37,427 nt of DNA from a virus (IMGVR_UViG_3300025543_000082:1-37427); one strand, 5' to 3'; counted from the stretch's first letter, positions 1 to 5,406 are shown. Program-made: numbers and translations. Notes: a model not told the origin generated them from the sequence alone.

Positions 1-43
1 TATTTGAAATGCTGATAGTGCGTCTGCTTCACCTTCTGTGATG
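1..43. repeat. Terminal overlap, left copy
   Basis: Bases 1-43 match 37385-37427 except at two positions (22 and 27). The repeat lies inside the primase-helicase Toprim codons and keeps the reading frame, which fits a circularly closed assembly rather than a functional terminal repeat. Confidence 0.9.
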
Positions 44-438
44 ATAACTGTATTACCTACTTCATGGTTCTTCGCCTTGGACATGGTGTGGATACCAAAC
101 ATCTCTGACTCAGTAAAGTCTCCCTTAGTCTTAAAGTTTTTTTGAGAGTCTCTATATTTTGTTGCTACTTGCAAACCCTCGAAAAAATAAGGGAACTCTA
201 CTGAATCATAAGTAACCTGTACATCGTAAAAATTACTCACAGCTTTAGATATTTTACGGTCTGCCCATTTAAGACTAGGTTTTTTAACCTTGGGTTCCAT
301 TGGTATAACTTCTGCTTCCACAGTCCACTTCCTCTCAAAACAACTAAAACAATACGTGTGATCAGAATAGATAGCTAAGGCATCACTAGACTCACAATCT
401 GGGCAAGGTTGGTGATCTTTGATAGCTTTCTCTTCCAT
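1..438 (-). CDS. Primase-helicase, N-terminal part (zinc finger and start of Toprim); continues at right edge
   Basis: This is the 5' part of a T7 gp4-like bifunctional primase-helicase. It starts at ATG 438-436, in a TAATG overlap with the stop of the upstream gene, and is still open at base 1. The first residues hold a primase zinc ribbon: CPDC at residues 12-15 and CFSC at 30-33, the same C-x2-C...C-x2-C layout as the template-recognition finger of T7 primase. The last visible residues, VIITEGEADALSAFQI, are the Toprim glutamate motif. The same codons reappear at 37427-37385, so the rest of the gene is the minus-strand CDS ending at 36209. Joined, the protein is about 537 aa (T7 gp4 is 566). 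It would synthesise primers and unwind DNA at the fork together with the DNA polymerase encoded directly downstream. Confidence 0.9.
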   Translation of the reverse strand, partial: MEEKAIKDHQPCPDCESSDALAIYSDHTYCFSCFERKWTVEAEVIPMEPKVKKPSLKWADRKISKAVSNFYDVQVTYDSVEFPYFFEGLQVATKYRDSQKNFKTKGDFTESEMFGIHTMSKAKNHEVGNTVIITEGEADALSAFQI

Positions 439-662
439 TAGTAAGACCTACTTTTGTAAGTGACAGTTAACTCCACTGCCTCATGCTCAAATAATTCTTC
501 TTCTATCACAGTGGTGAGCTTTTGTAAAGACTTAAAACTTGTGCAGTAATCAATTTTAACTGATCCTATTCTGTCACGTTGTTCTTGGTACTTTACCTTT
601 TTACGTTTGTCTACTTCATTGAACCAAACTGAGTCAATTAAAATTTCTAAGTCATCAATCAT
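438..662 (-). CDS. Hypothetical early protein, 74 aa
   Basis: I do not recognise this protein. It is a soluble, charged 74-residue product in the early minus-strand operon. Its ATG lies inside the end of the upstream DUF6378-like gene (8-base overlap) and its stop overlaps the start of the primase-helicase (TAATG). It is thus translationally embedded between two conserved genes. The C-terminal half (about residues 50-74) alternates acidic and beta-type residues. No motif suggests an activity. Its position makes a role in replication or early takeover possible, but that is inference. Confidence 0.75.
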   Translation of the reverse strand: MIDDLEILIDSVWFNEVDKRKKVKYQEQRDRIGSVKIDYCTSFKSLQKLTTVIEEELFEHEAVELTVTYKSRSY

Positions 663-930
663 TCTTCTTCTCCTTTGCTAGTTCATTAGCTATAGCAGAA
701 TAACCACAAATGTCAACATAATTATCTTCATGTTTTGGACTACTGATTGTTCTGGCTACTTTTACCAACGTCATCAACATTGCCACTTCTAGCTTATTGA
801 TGTCTATTCTGAGATAAGCAGACCACAATTTAGATATATTACCAAAGTTGTCTTCTGCTTTACCATACTGGTTAGCTCTGTCGTTTGTGATACAATCCAG
901 AGCAGTCATTAAAACTTCTTCTCTGTTCAT
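655..930 (-). CDS. DUF6378-like conserved phage protein, 91 aa
   Basis: The core pattern RANQYGKAEDNFGNISKLW, followed by hydrophobic helices and the signature SPKHEDNYVDICGYSAIA (residues 63-80), matches my recollection of the DUF6378 family common in phages. The family is small and helical, with conserved Asp/Glu/His residues; I do not know an established function. The fold pattern (E-D-N and D-x-x-D-I-x-G-Y) is reminiscent of all-alpha nucleotide pyrophosphohydrolases, which is only inference. The start ATG 930 overlaps the stop of a 20-codon upstream mini-ORF (ATGA). The gene sits just upstream of replication genes and beside other short early genes. Confidence 0.8.
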   Translation of the reverse strand: MNREEVLMTALDCITNDRANQYGKAEDNFGNISKLWSAYLRIDINKLEVAMLMTLVKVARTISSPKHEDNYVDICGYSAIANELAKEKKND

Positions 931-989
931 GGTAGGCGTTTCTCCAAGTTATTGATTAATCTAAGTATCATTACAATTAAACTACTCAT
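927..989 (-). CDS. Possible 20-aa hydrophobic mini-protein
   Basis: A 21-codon ORF encodes MSSLIVMILRLINNLEKRLP. Its ATG overlaps the end of the upstream zinc-ribbon gene and its TGA overlaps the ATG of the DUF6378-like gene, so it exactly fills the gap between two genes. The N-terminal half is hydrophobic and the C-terminal half basic. The perfect fit suggests it may be translated, at least as a coupling peptide, but 63 bases can be open by chance. Confidence 0.35.
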   Translation of the reverse strand: MSSLIVMILRLINNLEKRLP

Positions 990-1128
990 CTTCTGGTTCC
1001 TTATACAAAGTGTTCCAAGTTGTCTCCAGATCGCTCTCCAGTGCTTGCTTGACTGCATCAGAGCACTCTGGGCATATGTCTAACTTTCTGGATAATTCTA
1101 ACCTAACATCACAAATAATACAGCGCAT
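982..1128 (-). CDS. Small zinc-ribbon protein, 48 aa
   Basis: This ORF starts at ATG 1128-1126 and ends in TAG. The N-terminal half has two Cys pairs, MRCIICDVRL (C3-x2-C6) and DICPECSDAV (C18-x2-C21), a typical single zinc ribbon. The remainder is acidic (LESDLETTW...EPEDE). It begins three bases after the stop of the upstream 43-aa gene and is followed with an overlap by the 20-codon mini-ORF. Proteins of this type in phage early regions often bind nucleic acid or host proteins. The specific role is unknown. Confidence 0.75.
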   Translation of the reverse strand: MRCIICDVRLELSRKLDICPECSDAVKQALESDLETTWNTLYKEPEDE

Positions 1129-1130
1129 AA

Positions 1131-1262
1131 TTATACCTTTATATCAATTTTATGTGGTATAACAGGTTTCTTTTCATATGTCAAGACTCTTTTGTCAAGT
1201 TGTACATTCCTGTAAATCTTTTGTAGCAAGCGTTGCTTGTGTATCAAGGGTATATTACTCAT
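1131..1262 (-). CDS. Small basic hypothetical protein, 43 aa
   Basis: I place the start at ATG 1262-1260 (MSNIPLIHKQ...). This ATG overlaps the stop of the preceding 45-aa gene by eight bases. A longer reading from 1364 is possible in the same frame, but it would run antiphase through most of that 45-aa gene and its first 34 residues look unlike coding sequence. The product is basic (several KR/KK pairs) with no cysteines or membrane segment. Function unknown. Confidence 0.6.
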   Translation of the reverse strand: MSNIPLIHKQRLLQKIYRNVQLDKRVLTYEKKPVIPHKIDIKV

Positions 1263-1392
1263 CAGCTTCCTCCTTCCATACTCTAAGTCGGATATAAAAT
1301 CCATCTTCTTCACTGTCCCAATTATAGTCAAAGTTTTTACCATAGTGTTCTTGTAGTACACCAATTAACTCATGTTCAAATTCTTCAGGCAT
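1255..1392 (-). CDS. Small acidic hypothetical protein, 45 aa
   Basis: This ORF runs MPEEFEHELIGVLQEHYGKN... to ...VWKEEADE. It is strongly acidic and amphipathic. Its ATG overlaps the stop of the upstream 70-aa gene by eight bases, and its stop overlaps the next start by eight bases. This chained overlap is the best evidence that it is real. The middle (NFDYNWDSEEDGFYIRLR) looks like a beta hairpin. I do not recognise the family. Confidence 0.7.
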   Translation of the reverse strand: MPEEFEHELIGVLQEHYGKNFDYNWDSEEDGFYIRLRVWKEEADE

Positions 1393-1597
1393 CTTCTTCC
1401 TCCTCTACATAAACAATCTCTACTGATCTTGGCTCTTCTACTGGGTCAATCCAATCTGGGACATGATCCATTATTTCCCTGTCATCTTCAAACCAGTTGA
1501 TACATTGATCCATTGCTGATGCCTGATCTTCAGCTTTAACACAATGATTTAATTCAAACAGAACAGACCTATACGTCTTTACATTATATGTTTTCAT
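1385..1597 (-). CDS. Hypothetical early protein, 70 aa
   Basis: The start is chosen at ATG 1597 (MKTYNVKTYRSVLFEL...) because AAAGGAGAAAG lies just upstream; an in-frame ATG at 1624 has no such site. The fold pattern is a beta strand followed by helices, with a conspicuous DQASAMDQCINWFEDDREI segment and an acidic C-terminus rich in glutamate. Such a pattern (strand, 'ED..A...A..W' helix, strand) is common in small phage proteins of unknown role. It overlaps the zinc-ribbon gene upstream and the 45-aa gene downstream. Confidence 0.75.
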   Translation of the reverse strand: MKTYNVKTYRSVLFELNHCVKAEDQASAMDQCINWFEDDREIMDHVPDWIDPVEEPRSVEIVYVEEEEDA

Positions 1598-1739
1598 CTT
1601 CTTTCTCCTTTGGATAATAGACATCTACTATACTCTCACATTTAGGACAAGTCAAGTTAGTAACCATGGCATAAAACTCATCATCTATATCTTGGTCACC
1701 ACCCCAAATTAACTCAGTGTTACAGTGCCAACAGTTCAT
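1584..1739 (-). CDS. Zinc-ribbon protein, 51 aa
   Basis: It begins MNCWHCNTELIWGGDQD and later has TCPKCESIVDVYY: two C-x2-C pairs (C3/C6 and C31/C34) about 24 residues apart, with GGD and an acidic stretch between them. I recall proteins of this type (NCWHCNTELIWGGD...) from many phages. The C-terminal codons carry the Shine-Dalgarno and start of the next gene. Probably a structural zinc-binding protein; the partner is unknown. Confidence 0.8.
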   Translation of the reverse strand: MNCWHCNTELIWGGDQDIDDEFYAMVTNLTCPKCESIVDVYYPKEKEDENI

Positions 1740-1813
1740 AACCACCCCATTACTCTAGCGTTTCCTATGCAGATCATTACACACGTAACAATGTGCATAA
1801 TGATCCACAACAC
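1736..1813 (-). CDS. Possible 25-aa hydrophobic mini-protein (GTG start)
   Basis: A 26-codon ORF fills the gap between the 168-aa gene and the zinc-ribbon gene. It starts with GTG two bases after the upstream stop, and its TGA overlaps the next ATG (ATGA). The product is very hydrophobic (LWIIMHIVTCVMICIG...) and could span a membrane once. No clear ribosome site is visible, so translation would rely on coupling. Compare the 29-aa membrane peptide ending at 3028. Confidence 0.4.
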   Translation of the reverse strand: MLWIIMHIVTCVMICIGNARVMGWL

Positions 1814-1814
1814 T

Positions 1815-2321
1815 TTACCCGACTGCTTCAACTTGCCACCAATCTGGTGTAGCAGAGTGCGCCCACTTAGCAAAACTGTTCTTAGCACCCATGTAGTAGT
1901 TACGATATGCTGTGACAGTATCTTCGTGTTTGTACTCTTCTGGCATACACTGTGGTGGTGGGATTAACTCAGCGTCCCATGCAGAAAACTCTATGTTCTC
2001 TGGATAGCTAAGTAAAAAGGGTAACAGTCTGGAAGATTTGTGTACCTTGTCGTACCTTCTTGTATACTCTTTACAAAGTCTCTCAAAAAGCATGAATGTC
2101 CACTGATAAGCACCTTGGTTAGAACGTACCCAGACAGCAGAAGGATGGTTCTTGTGTGTACACTTGTACAATCCTACTATGTCTGCCTTAGCGTCACCAT
2201 CTAGTACACGGTGTGCAGTGGATAACAGTTGGGCAGTCTCTAAGATCATCTTGACAACGTGCTTGTCGCAATGATACTCCGCTGATTTGGTGAAGCTTTT
2301 GTCTAGGTAAAAGATGTTCAT
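1815..2321 (-). CDS. Conserved phage protein, 168 aa
   Basis: The N-terminus (MNIFYLDKSFTKSAEYHCDK, then HVVKMILETAQLLSTAHR) is a pattern I remember from uncharacterised proteins of cyanophages and other marine phages. The CDKHVVKM motif is followed by an LST-AHR helix. Mid-protein conserved-looking residues are NHPSAVWVR (52-60) and the aromatic C-terminal segment AYRNYYMGAKNSFAKWA. The abundance of His, Arg and aromatics suggests a nucleic-acid or enzymatic protein, and a DNA-glycosylase-like role has crossed my mind, but I cannot support it from motifs. It is translationally coupled to the signal-peptide gene upstream (ATGA overlap). Confidence 0.75.
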   Translation of the reverse strand: MNIFYLDKSFTKSAEYHCDKHVVKMILETAQLLSTAHRVLDGDAKADIVGLYKCTHKNHPSAVWVRSNQGAYQWTFMLFERLCKEYTRRYDKVHKSSRLLPFLLSYPENIEFSAWDAELIPPPQCMPEEYKHEDTVTAYRNYYMGAKNSFAKWAHSATPDWWQVEAVG

Positions 2322-2497
2322 TTTAACTTCCAGTACACTTTGTCTTCTACAAAGATTTGTTTAGCTTCTGGGTCTGGTGATTGACCACCTTCTATGTAAT
2401 GCCACTCAGCACCATTATTGTAATCTTCTTCTATTTGGTTCAAGTAGTCTGATTGTGTGGCTGTTGCCATTGTTAAGAAAATTAATATTGCTAACAT
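2318..2497 (-). CDS. Small exported or membrane-anchored protein, 59 aa
   Basis: It starts at ATG 2497 with AATAGGAG upstream. Residues 1-15 (MLAILIFLTMATATQ) form a short signal peptide or membrane anchor. The mature part is acidic (SDYLNQIEEDYNNGAEWHY...). It is the first gene after the minus-strand promoter at 2585-2613 and overlaps the 168-aa gene (ATGA). A phage early protein sent to the envelope might act in exclusion or host modification, but there is no direct evidence for either. Confidence 0.7.
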   Translation of the reverse strand: MLAILIFLTMATATQSDYLNQIEEDYNNGAEWHYIEGGQSPDPEAKQIFVEDKVYWKLK

Positions 2498-2584
2498 TTT
2501 AACTCCTATTTGTTGCTACACTTAGTACACTATGTAAAGAAACCTCTATTGTAGTACTATGTGTAATAAGTGTACTAAGTGTAT

Positions 2585-2613
2585 AAAATAGCATAAGACA
2601 AAAGTATTGTCAA
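2585..2613 (-). promoter_or_regulatory. Sigma70-like promoter for the early minus operon
   Basis: On the minus strand, TTGACA (2613-2608) is followed after 17 bases by TATTTT (2590-2585). Immediately downstream is a run of short related blocks (ACACTTAGTACAC, TTACACATAGTAC, GTACTAAG-like) between about 2580 and 2520 that resemble operator half-sites. It would drive the 59-aa gene and probably the whole replication block. Confidence 0.65.
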
Positions 2614-2616
2614 GTG

Positions 2617-2802
2617 CTAATGTAAAACTGTTGGAATATTTTCAAAATAATTCTGACTATATTCCTCGATTGCCTCGTTTACAAGATACATTGGCTCACG
2701 TTGGTTATATATAGCAAGATCAACCAAGTGTTCAATGTCTTCACGTCTTGCACCCTTTTGTATTAATAGTTCAATTAAAATTATTGTATCGTTATCAATC
2801 AT
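2617..2802 (-). CDS. Small hypothetical protein, 61 aa
   Basis: The start at ATG 2802 (MIDNDTIILIELLIQKGARR) is supported by GGAGG eight bases upstream. A longer in-frame start at 2829 lacks a ribosome site. The product looks helical, with an IEHLVDLAIYNQ helix and an acidic middle, consistent with a small helical-bundle regulator. It overlaps the end of the 78-aa gene upstream. It lies between the two early promoters. Not recognised. Confidence 0.65.
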   Translation of the reverse strand: MIDNDTIILIELLIQKGARREDIEHLVDLAIYNQREPMYLVNEAIEEYSQNYFENIPTVLH

Positions 2803-3031
2803 AAGAAAAACCTCCGATGTACAGATCATATCTTTTTTGTCTCTCAGAAGTGGATTTAAACCAATATGGTAACATATCGTATTTACGTTCTATCATATCA
2901 CAAAAATCTATGTAGCTAAGTGGTTCTTCAATGTGAAATTGAACATTTATGGCACCATTGCCTTCGTTGCTGATGAAATAATTAGTATAGCCTAATTGTT
3001 CCAAGTGTTTTAAAAGTTCTTTTTTTGTCAT
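2795..3031 (-). CDS. Hypothetical protein, 78 aa
   Basis: MTKKELLKHLEQLGYTNYFI... opens with a helix followed by beta-rich sequence with many aromatic residues and a YDLYIGGFSYD end. It starts inside the stop of the 29-aa membrane peptide (ATGA overlap) and overlaps the 61-aa gene at its end. I do not recognise the family; no Cys, no membrane segment. Its position, second in the transcript from the promoter at 3172, makes it one of the first genes expressed. Confidence 0.7.
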   Translation of the reverse strand: MTKKELLKHLEQLGYTNYFISNEGNGAINVQFHIEEPLSYIDFCDMIERKYDMLPYWFKSTSERQKRYDLYIGGFSYD

Positions 3032-3117
3032 ATCAAGTTTATTGTTGGTAGTGACAAAAGAAATAACATAGTTGCCAAGAATATGGCAAATATTATATAG
3101 TCGTAAAAGCTTTTCAT
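3028..3117 (-). CDS. Membrane mini-protein, 29 aa
   Basis: It starts at ATG 3117 with GAGG seven bases upstream and ends in a TGA that overlaps the ATG of the 78-aa gene. After MKSFYDY come about 18 hydrophobic residues (IIFAIFLATMLFLLSLPTI), a single transmembrane helix. It is the first ORF after the promoter at 3145-3172. The ribosome site and coupling make translation likely. The role is unknown; early phage membrane peptides often act in exclusion or energy-state sensing. Confidence 0.6.
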   Translation of the reverse strand: MKSFYDYIIFAIFLATMLFLLSLPTINLI

Positions 3118-3137
3118 TTTTAACCTCATTTGTTTTA

Positions 3138-3172
3138 AGTGTACACTATAGAAGAACTATTTATTATGTCAA
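3138..3172 (-). promoter_or_regulatory. Early minus-strand promoter with palindromic operator
   Basis: TTGACA (3172-3167), 16-base spacer, TATAGT (3150-3145). The perfect palindrome AGTGTACACT (3138-3147) overlaps the -10 box, an ideal place for a repressor. It is back to back with the plus promoter at 3196, forming a divergent control region. Confidence 0.7.
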
Positions 3173-3195
3173 GTAAATAAAAATAAAAAAAGTAG

Positions 3196-3224
3196 TTGAC
3201 CATGTGTTTTAAGTGTGCTATGTT
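3196..3224 (+). promoter_or_regulatory. Plus-strand promoter for the 85-aa gene
   Basis: TTGACC (3196-3201), 17-base spacer, TATGTT (3219-3224). The spacer contains TTTTAAGTGTGC, a near copy of the TTTTAAGTGTAC block of the divergent minus promoter, so both may answer to the same regulator. Confidence 0.65.
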
Positions 3225-3258
3225 GATCTTGTCTTAAACAAAGTAATGGAGAAAAACA

Positions 3259-3516
3259 ATGAGAATAGAAACATTAGAACTTAGTGACGGAACTATCGGG
3301 TTTCGTTTTACCGTAAAGAATAGCAAGAATAAAGTTCTTATTGCTGGTATTGTTAGAAACCACGTAACCAAAAATAAATGGTTACAAGTAAAGTCTTTAA
3401 AAACTTTCAATAAATTTAGTATCGGTTATTATACCATGTATGTACAAAAAACCATTAGCAAAACCAGAAAGTTATCGGACGGTTTTACTACTCCGAGATA
3501 TTTTTTCAACGTCTAG
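3259..3516 (+). CDS. Hypothetical protein, 85 aa
   Basis: MRIETLELSDGTIGFRFTVK... is a basic, beta-rich 85-residue product with the core KWLQVKSLKTFNKFSIGYY, many Lys/Arg and no Cys. It stands alone between a promoter (3196-3224) and a strong terminator (3526-3562), so it is a monocistronic unit. ATG 3259 follows AATGGAGAAAAACA, a good ribosome site. The charge and fold pattern suggest a small RNA- or DNA-binding protein, but I do not recognise it. Confidence 0.75.
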   Translation: MRIETLELSDGTIGFRFTVKNSKNKVLIAGIVRNHVTKNKWLQVKSLKTFNKFSIGYYTMYVQKTISKTRKLSDGFTTPRYFFNV

Positions 3517-3525
3517 TAAAAAGGG

Positions 3526-3562
3526 CAAAGTGGTAATTAATTTTACCACTTTGTATTTTTTA
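3526..3562 (+). terminator. Rho-independent terminator
   Basis: A perfect 11-bp stem (CAAAGTGGTAA paired with TTACCACTTTG, loop TTAATT) is followed by TATTTTTTATTT. It closes the 85-aa unit just before the next promoter. Confidence 0.9.
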
Positions 3563-3563
3563 T

Positions 3564-3593
3564 TTGACATTGTTTTATTTATCTATATATTAT
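3564..3593 (+). promoter_or_regulatory. Plus-strand promoter for the 58-aa/GP88 unit
   Basis: TTGACA (3564-3569), then TATATT or TATTAT at 16-18 bases (3586-3593), followed by GTGTATAA. It begins directly after the terminator's T-tract. Confidence 0.65.
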
Positions 3594-3625
3594 GTGTATA
3601 AATTAATAAAACAAAGGAGAATATA

Positions 3626-3802
3626 ATGGATTTAATTTTTAAAACTAATGCAGAAATGCGTAGATATATAAACTTTCAACATAGTACTAATAAAGATGCA
3701 CCGACATTGTTAAAAGATCGATATGCAACTTATGTTTCATGTGTTGGGTTTGATGTACAAACAAAACAAATTAAAAGTTTTAATCAATGGTTAGGGGAAT
3801 AA
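3626..3802 (+). CDS. Hypothetical protein, 58 aa
   Basis: ATG 3626 follows AAAGGAGAATATA, an excellent ribosome site. The product, MDLIFKTNAEMRRYINFQ... ending in FNQWLGE, is mixed alpha/beta with one Cys. It ends one base before the start of the GP88-family gene, so the two are co-translated from the same transcript. I do not recognise it. A partner or regulator of the GP88 protein is a reasonable guess from this spacing only. Confidence 0.7.
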   Translation: MDLIFKTNAEMRRYINFQHSTNKDAPTLLKDRYATYVSCVGFDVQTKQIKSFNQWLGE

Positions 3803-3803
3803 G

Positions 3804-4499
3804 ATGCTAGTAAAAGACGCAATAGAGTTCGGTAAAATCTCAAACGGTAATACTAAGATGCCCGGAACCACATTTTCAATTGATGCGTTTGCGTGTCAAA
3901 CGGGTTCTAAATTGGCTAAGATAAAAGGCACAAGTTGCAACAGTTGCTATGCACGCAAATTGCAAAAGCTTCGTCCATCGGTTGACATGGGTTACAAGTT
4001 AAACCTAGCAAAGTACAACAAGGCATTGTCAGAAGACAAATTGTTTACGTGGGTTTCTGCAATGGTATTTCAAATTGAGAGACAAGCTAAAAAGACTAAT
4101 GTTTATTATCATCGCTGGTTTGACGCTGGTGACTTACAAAGTGAACAAATGTTCAAAGCAATTTGTCTTGTTTGTGAGCGTACACCGAATATAAAGCATT
4201 GGTTGCCAACACAAGAGCGTAAATATATAAATGTTTATGCAATACCTAAAAATTTATGCGTTCGTATTTCTGGTACAAAAGTAAACGGTAAACCTAATTA
4301 TTTACGTAATTTTCAAAGTGATTACGGATTTTATAATAAAAGTTTTTCTTTTGATAACATTTGTACGAGTACCGTACACACAAAAGACCACGAACCAATA
4401 GGCAAAGAATGTAAAGCTTATACCCGTGAAAATAATTGTGGTACTTGTCGCGCTTGTTGGGATACTACTGTTAAGAATGTATCATACAAAAAACATTAG
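3804..4499 (+). CDS. GP88-family Cys-rich phage protein, 231 aa
   Basis: The N-terminal motif MPGTTFSIDAFACQTG (19-34) followed by SCNSCYARK (44-52), then HRWFDAGDLQS (103-113), CLVC (121-124), WLPTQERKY (133-141) and the C-terminal CGTCRAC cluster (212-218) match my recollection of the GP88 family (named for mycobacteriophage gene product 88). There are 11 cysteines in 231 residues, three in C-x2-C arrays, so metal or Fe-S binding is very likely. The order CxxCYA, 'R.x.D.GD', 'LPT..R' and 'L.VRISG' resembles a reduced version of radical-SAM-like TIM-barrel phage proteins such as DUF5131, which is inference. It is the second gene of a transcript closed by the terminator at 4520. Its cellular role is unknown. 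Confidence 0.8.
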   Translation: MLVKDAIEFGKISNGNTKMPGTTFSIDAFACQTGSKLAKIKGTSCNSCYARKLQKLRPSVDMGYKLNLAKYNKALSEDKLFTWVSAMVFQIERQAKKTNVYYHRWFDAGDLQSEQMFKAICLVCERTPNIKHWLPTQERKYINVYAIPKNLCVRISGTKVNGKPNYLRNFQSDYGFYNKSFSFDNICTSTVHTKDHEPIGKECKAYTRENNCGTCRACWDTTVKNVSYKKH

Positions 4500-4519
4500 A
4501 GTTTATTCTCCCAAACTTG

Positions 4520-4558
4520 GCAAGGTGTTATTAATTTAGCACCTTGCATCTTTTTGTT
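4520..4558 (+). terminator. Rho-independent terminator
   Basis: Stem GCAAGGTGTTA/TAGCACCTTGC (one G-T pair), short loop, then ATCTTTTTGTTT. It follows the GP88-family gene and abuts the next promoter. Confidence 0.88.
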
Positions 4559-4587
4559 TGACATTCTTTTAAAAAAAATAGTACACT
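4558..4587 (+). promoter_or_regulatory. Plus-strand promoter for the 55/68-aa unit
   Basis: TTGACA at 4558-4563, overlapping the terminator T-tract, then an A8 run and TAGTACACT. The -10 is TAGTAC (15-base spacer) or TACACT (18). The weak -10 overlaps a GTACACT operator-like block, so activity may be regulated. Confidence 0.55.
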
Positions 4588-4624
4588 ACTGATGCAGAAA
4601 CTTTAAAAATAAAGGGAATATAAA

Positions 4625-4792
4625 ATGATTAAAGTAATTGCTTATGATATTGATAATAAAATACTAGAAATTCATATTTTCGAGAATCAACATAGTCTTG
4701 ATATGCATGAACAAAACAGTATTTCTAGGTTTAAAGAAGTAGCAAAAGAAAAAAATACCGTTTTTGATTCAGTCGAGATTAAACAAACCTAA
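4625..4792 (+). CDS. Hypothetical protein, 55 aa
   Basis: ATG 4625 follows AAAGGGAATATAAA. MIKVIAYDIDNKILEIHIFE... reads as two beta strands followed by a charged helix (SRFKEVAKEKN) and a final strand. It ends 12 bases before the next gene, whose ribosome site overlaps its stop (TAAAGGAG). It is the first gene of a two-gene unit with its own promoter and terminator. Not recognised. Confidence 0.7.
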   Translation: MIKVIAYDIDNKILEIHIFENQHSLDMHEQNSISRFKEVAKEKNTVFDSVEIKQT

Positions 4793-4804
4793 AGGAGAAT
4801 ACTA

Positions 4805-5011
4805 ATGTCAGTACATATGTGGACTAAAAAAGAAACTCAAGAAACTATTAAAGAATTGCGTAAAGCCGGATATGTCATCGAGAAACCAAACGGTATTTAT
4901 AAAATCATGTACAAAGGCAAGCCTTGGATGATCGATGGAAAGCCTTTGTTTTCTGCAATGATAGGCATGGGAGGTTATCTAGTTAACTATCACGAAAGAC
5001 TAATGTCCTAA
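4805..5011 (+). CDS. Hypothetical protein, 68 aa
   Basis: ATG 4805 has AAAGGAG eight bases upstream. The N-terminal helix WTKKETQETIKELRKAGYVI followed by strands (KPNGIYKIMYKGKPWM) resembles small winged or beta-hairpin nucleic-acid-binding proteins, but that is only a pattern. The C-terminal LFSAMIGMGGYLVNYHERLM is amphipathic. It is the second gene of the third plus-strand accessory unit. I do not recognise the family. Confidence 0.75.
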   Translation: MSVHMWTKKETQETIKELRKAGYVIEKPNGIYKIMYKGKPWMIDGKPLFSAMIGMGGYLVNYHERLMS

Positions 5012-5031
5012 CAATTAAACAAACTCAAATT

Positions 5032-5066
5032 AAAACCCGATGTGTAACAGCGTTGGGTTTTTTTTT
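5032..5066 (+). terminator. Rho-independent terminator
   Basis: AACCCGATGT pairs with GCGTTGGGTT (some G-T pairs), loop GTAACA, followed by nine T. It ends the third accessory transcript. Confidence 0.88.
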
Positions 5067-5314
5067 GTCTCATACAATGCGCTGCTCTTTTGATACAGTT
5101 TATATCAATATTAGCGTTTTAAGAACTTCTTAGCACGTGTTTAATACATTTATATACTAACATACTAGCCAACTAATAAAACGATTGTAACAAGCTTAAA
5201 ACAGCGTACAGCGTATATTGTAAATAATACCATTAATAAATTAAATATATCAATCAAATGTATATCTATTGAACACACATGCTAACACCTAGATTTTTTA
5301 AACCACACTGTACC

Positions 5315-5332
5315 ACAATGTAAACACATTGT
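5315..5332. repeat. Inverted repeat ACAATGT-aaac-ACATTGT
   Basis: Perfect 7-bp inverted repeat with a 4-base spacer inside the non-coding region upstream of terminase. The same word recurs at 5425-5431 and, in part, inside the repeat at 5390-5406. Confidence 0.75.
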
Positions 5333-5389
5333 AATCAATAGCTTACCAATACTGTTACACATGAAACACGGGCCTATGTGTACCATAAA

Positions 5390-5406
5390 TGCAACACATT
5401 GTTGCA
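5390..5406. repeat. Inverted repeat TGCAACA-cat-TGTTGCA
   Basis: Perfect 7-bp inverted repeat with a 3-base centre. Too short and not T-flanked for a terminator, so more likely a protein-binding site. Confidence 0.7.

Noticed and set aside
1-43. Functional direct terminal repeat of T7 type
   Set aside because: Too short, imperfect, and inside a coding sequence that reads through in frame; better explained by circular assembly.
1131-1364. 77-aa reading of the gene ending at 1131
   Set aside because: Its first 34 codons overlap a better-supported 45-aa gene; the start at 1262 fits the local overlap pattern.
5390-5406. Inverted repeat as a terminator
   Set aside because: A 7-bp stem with a 3-base centre and no T-tract; no gene ends nearby.
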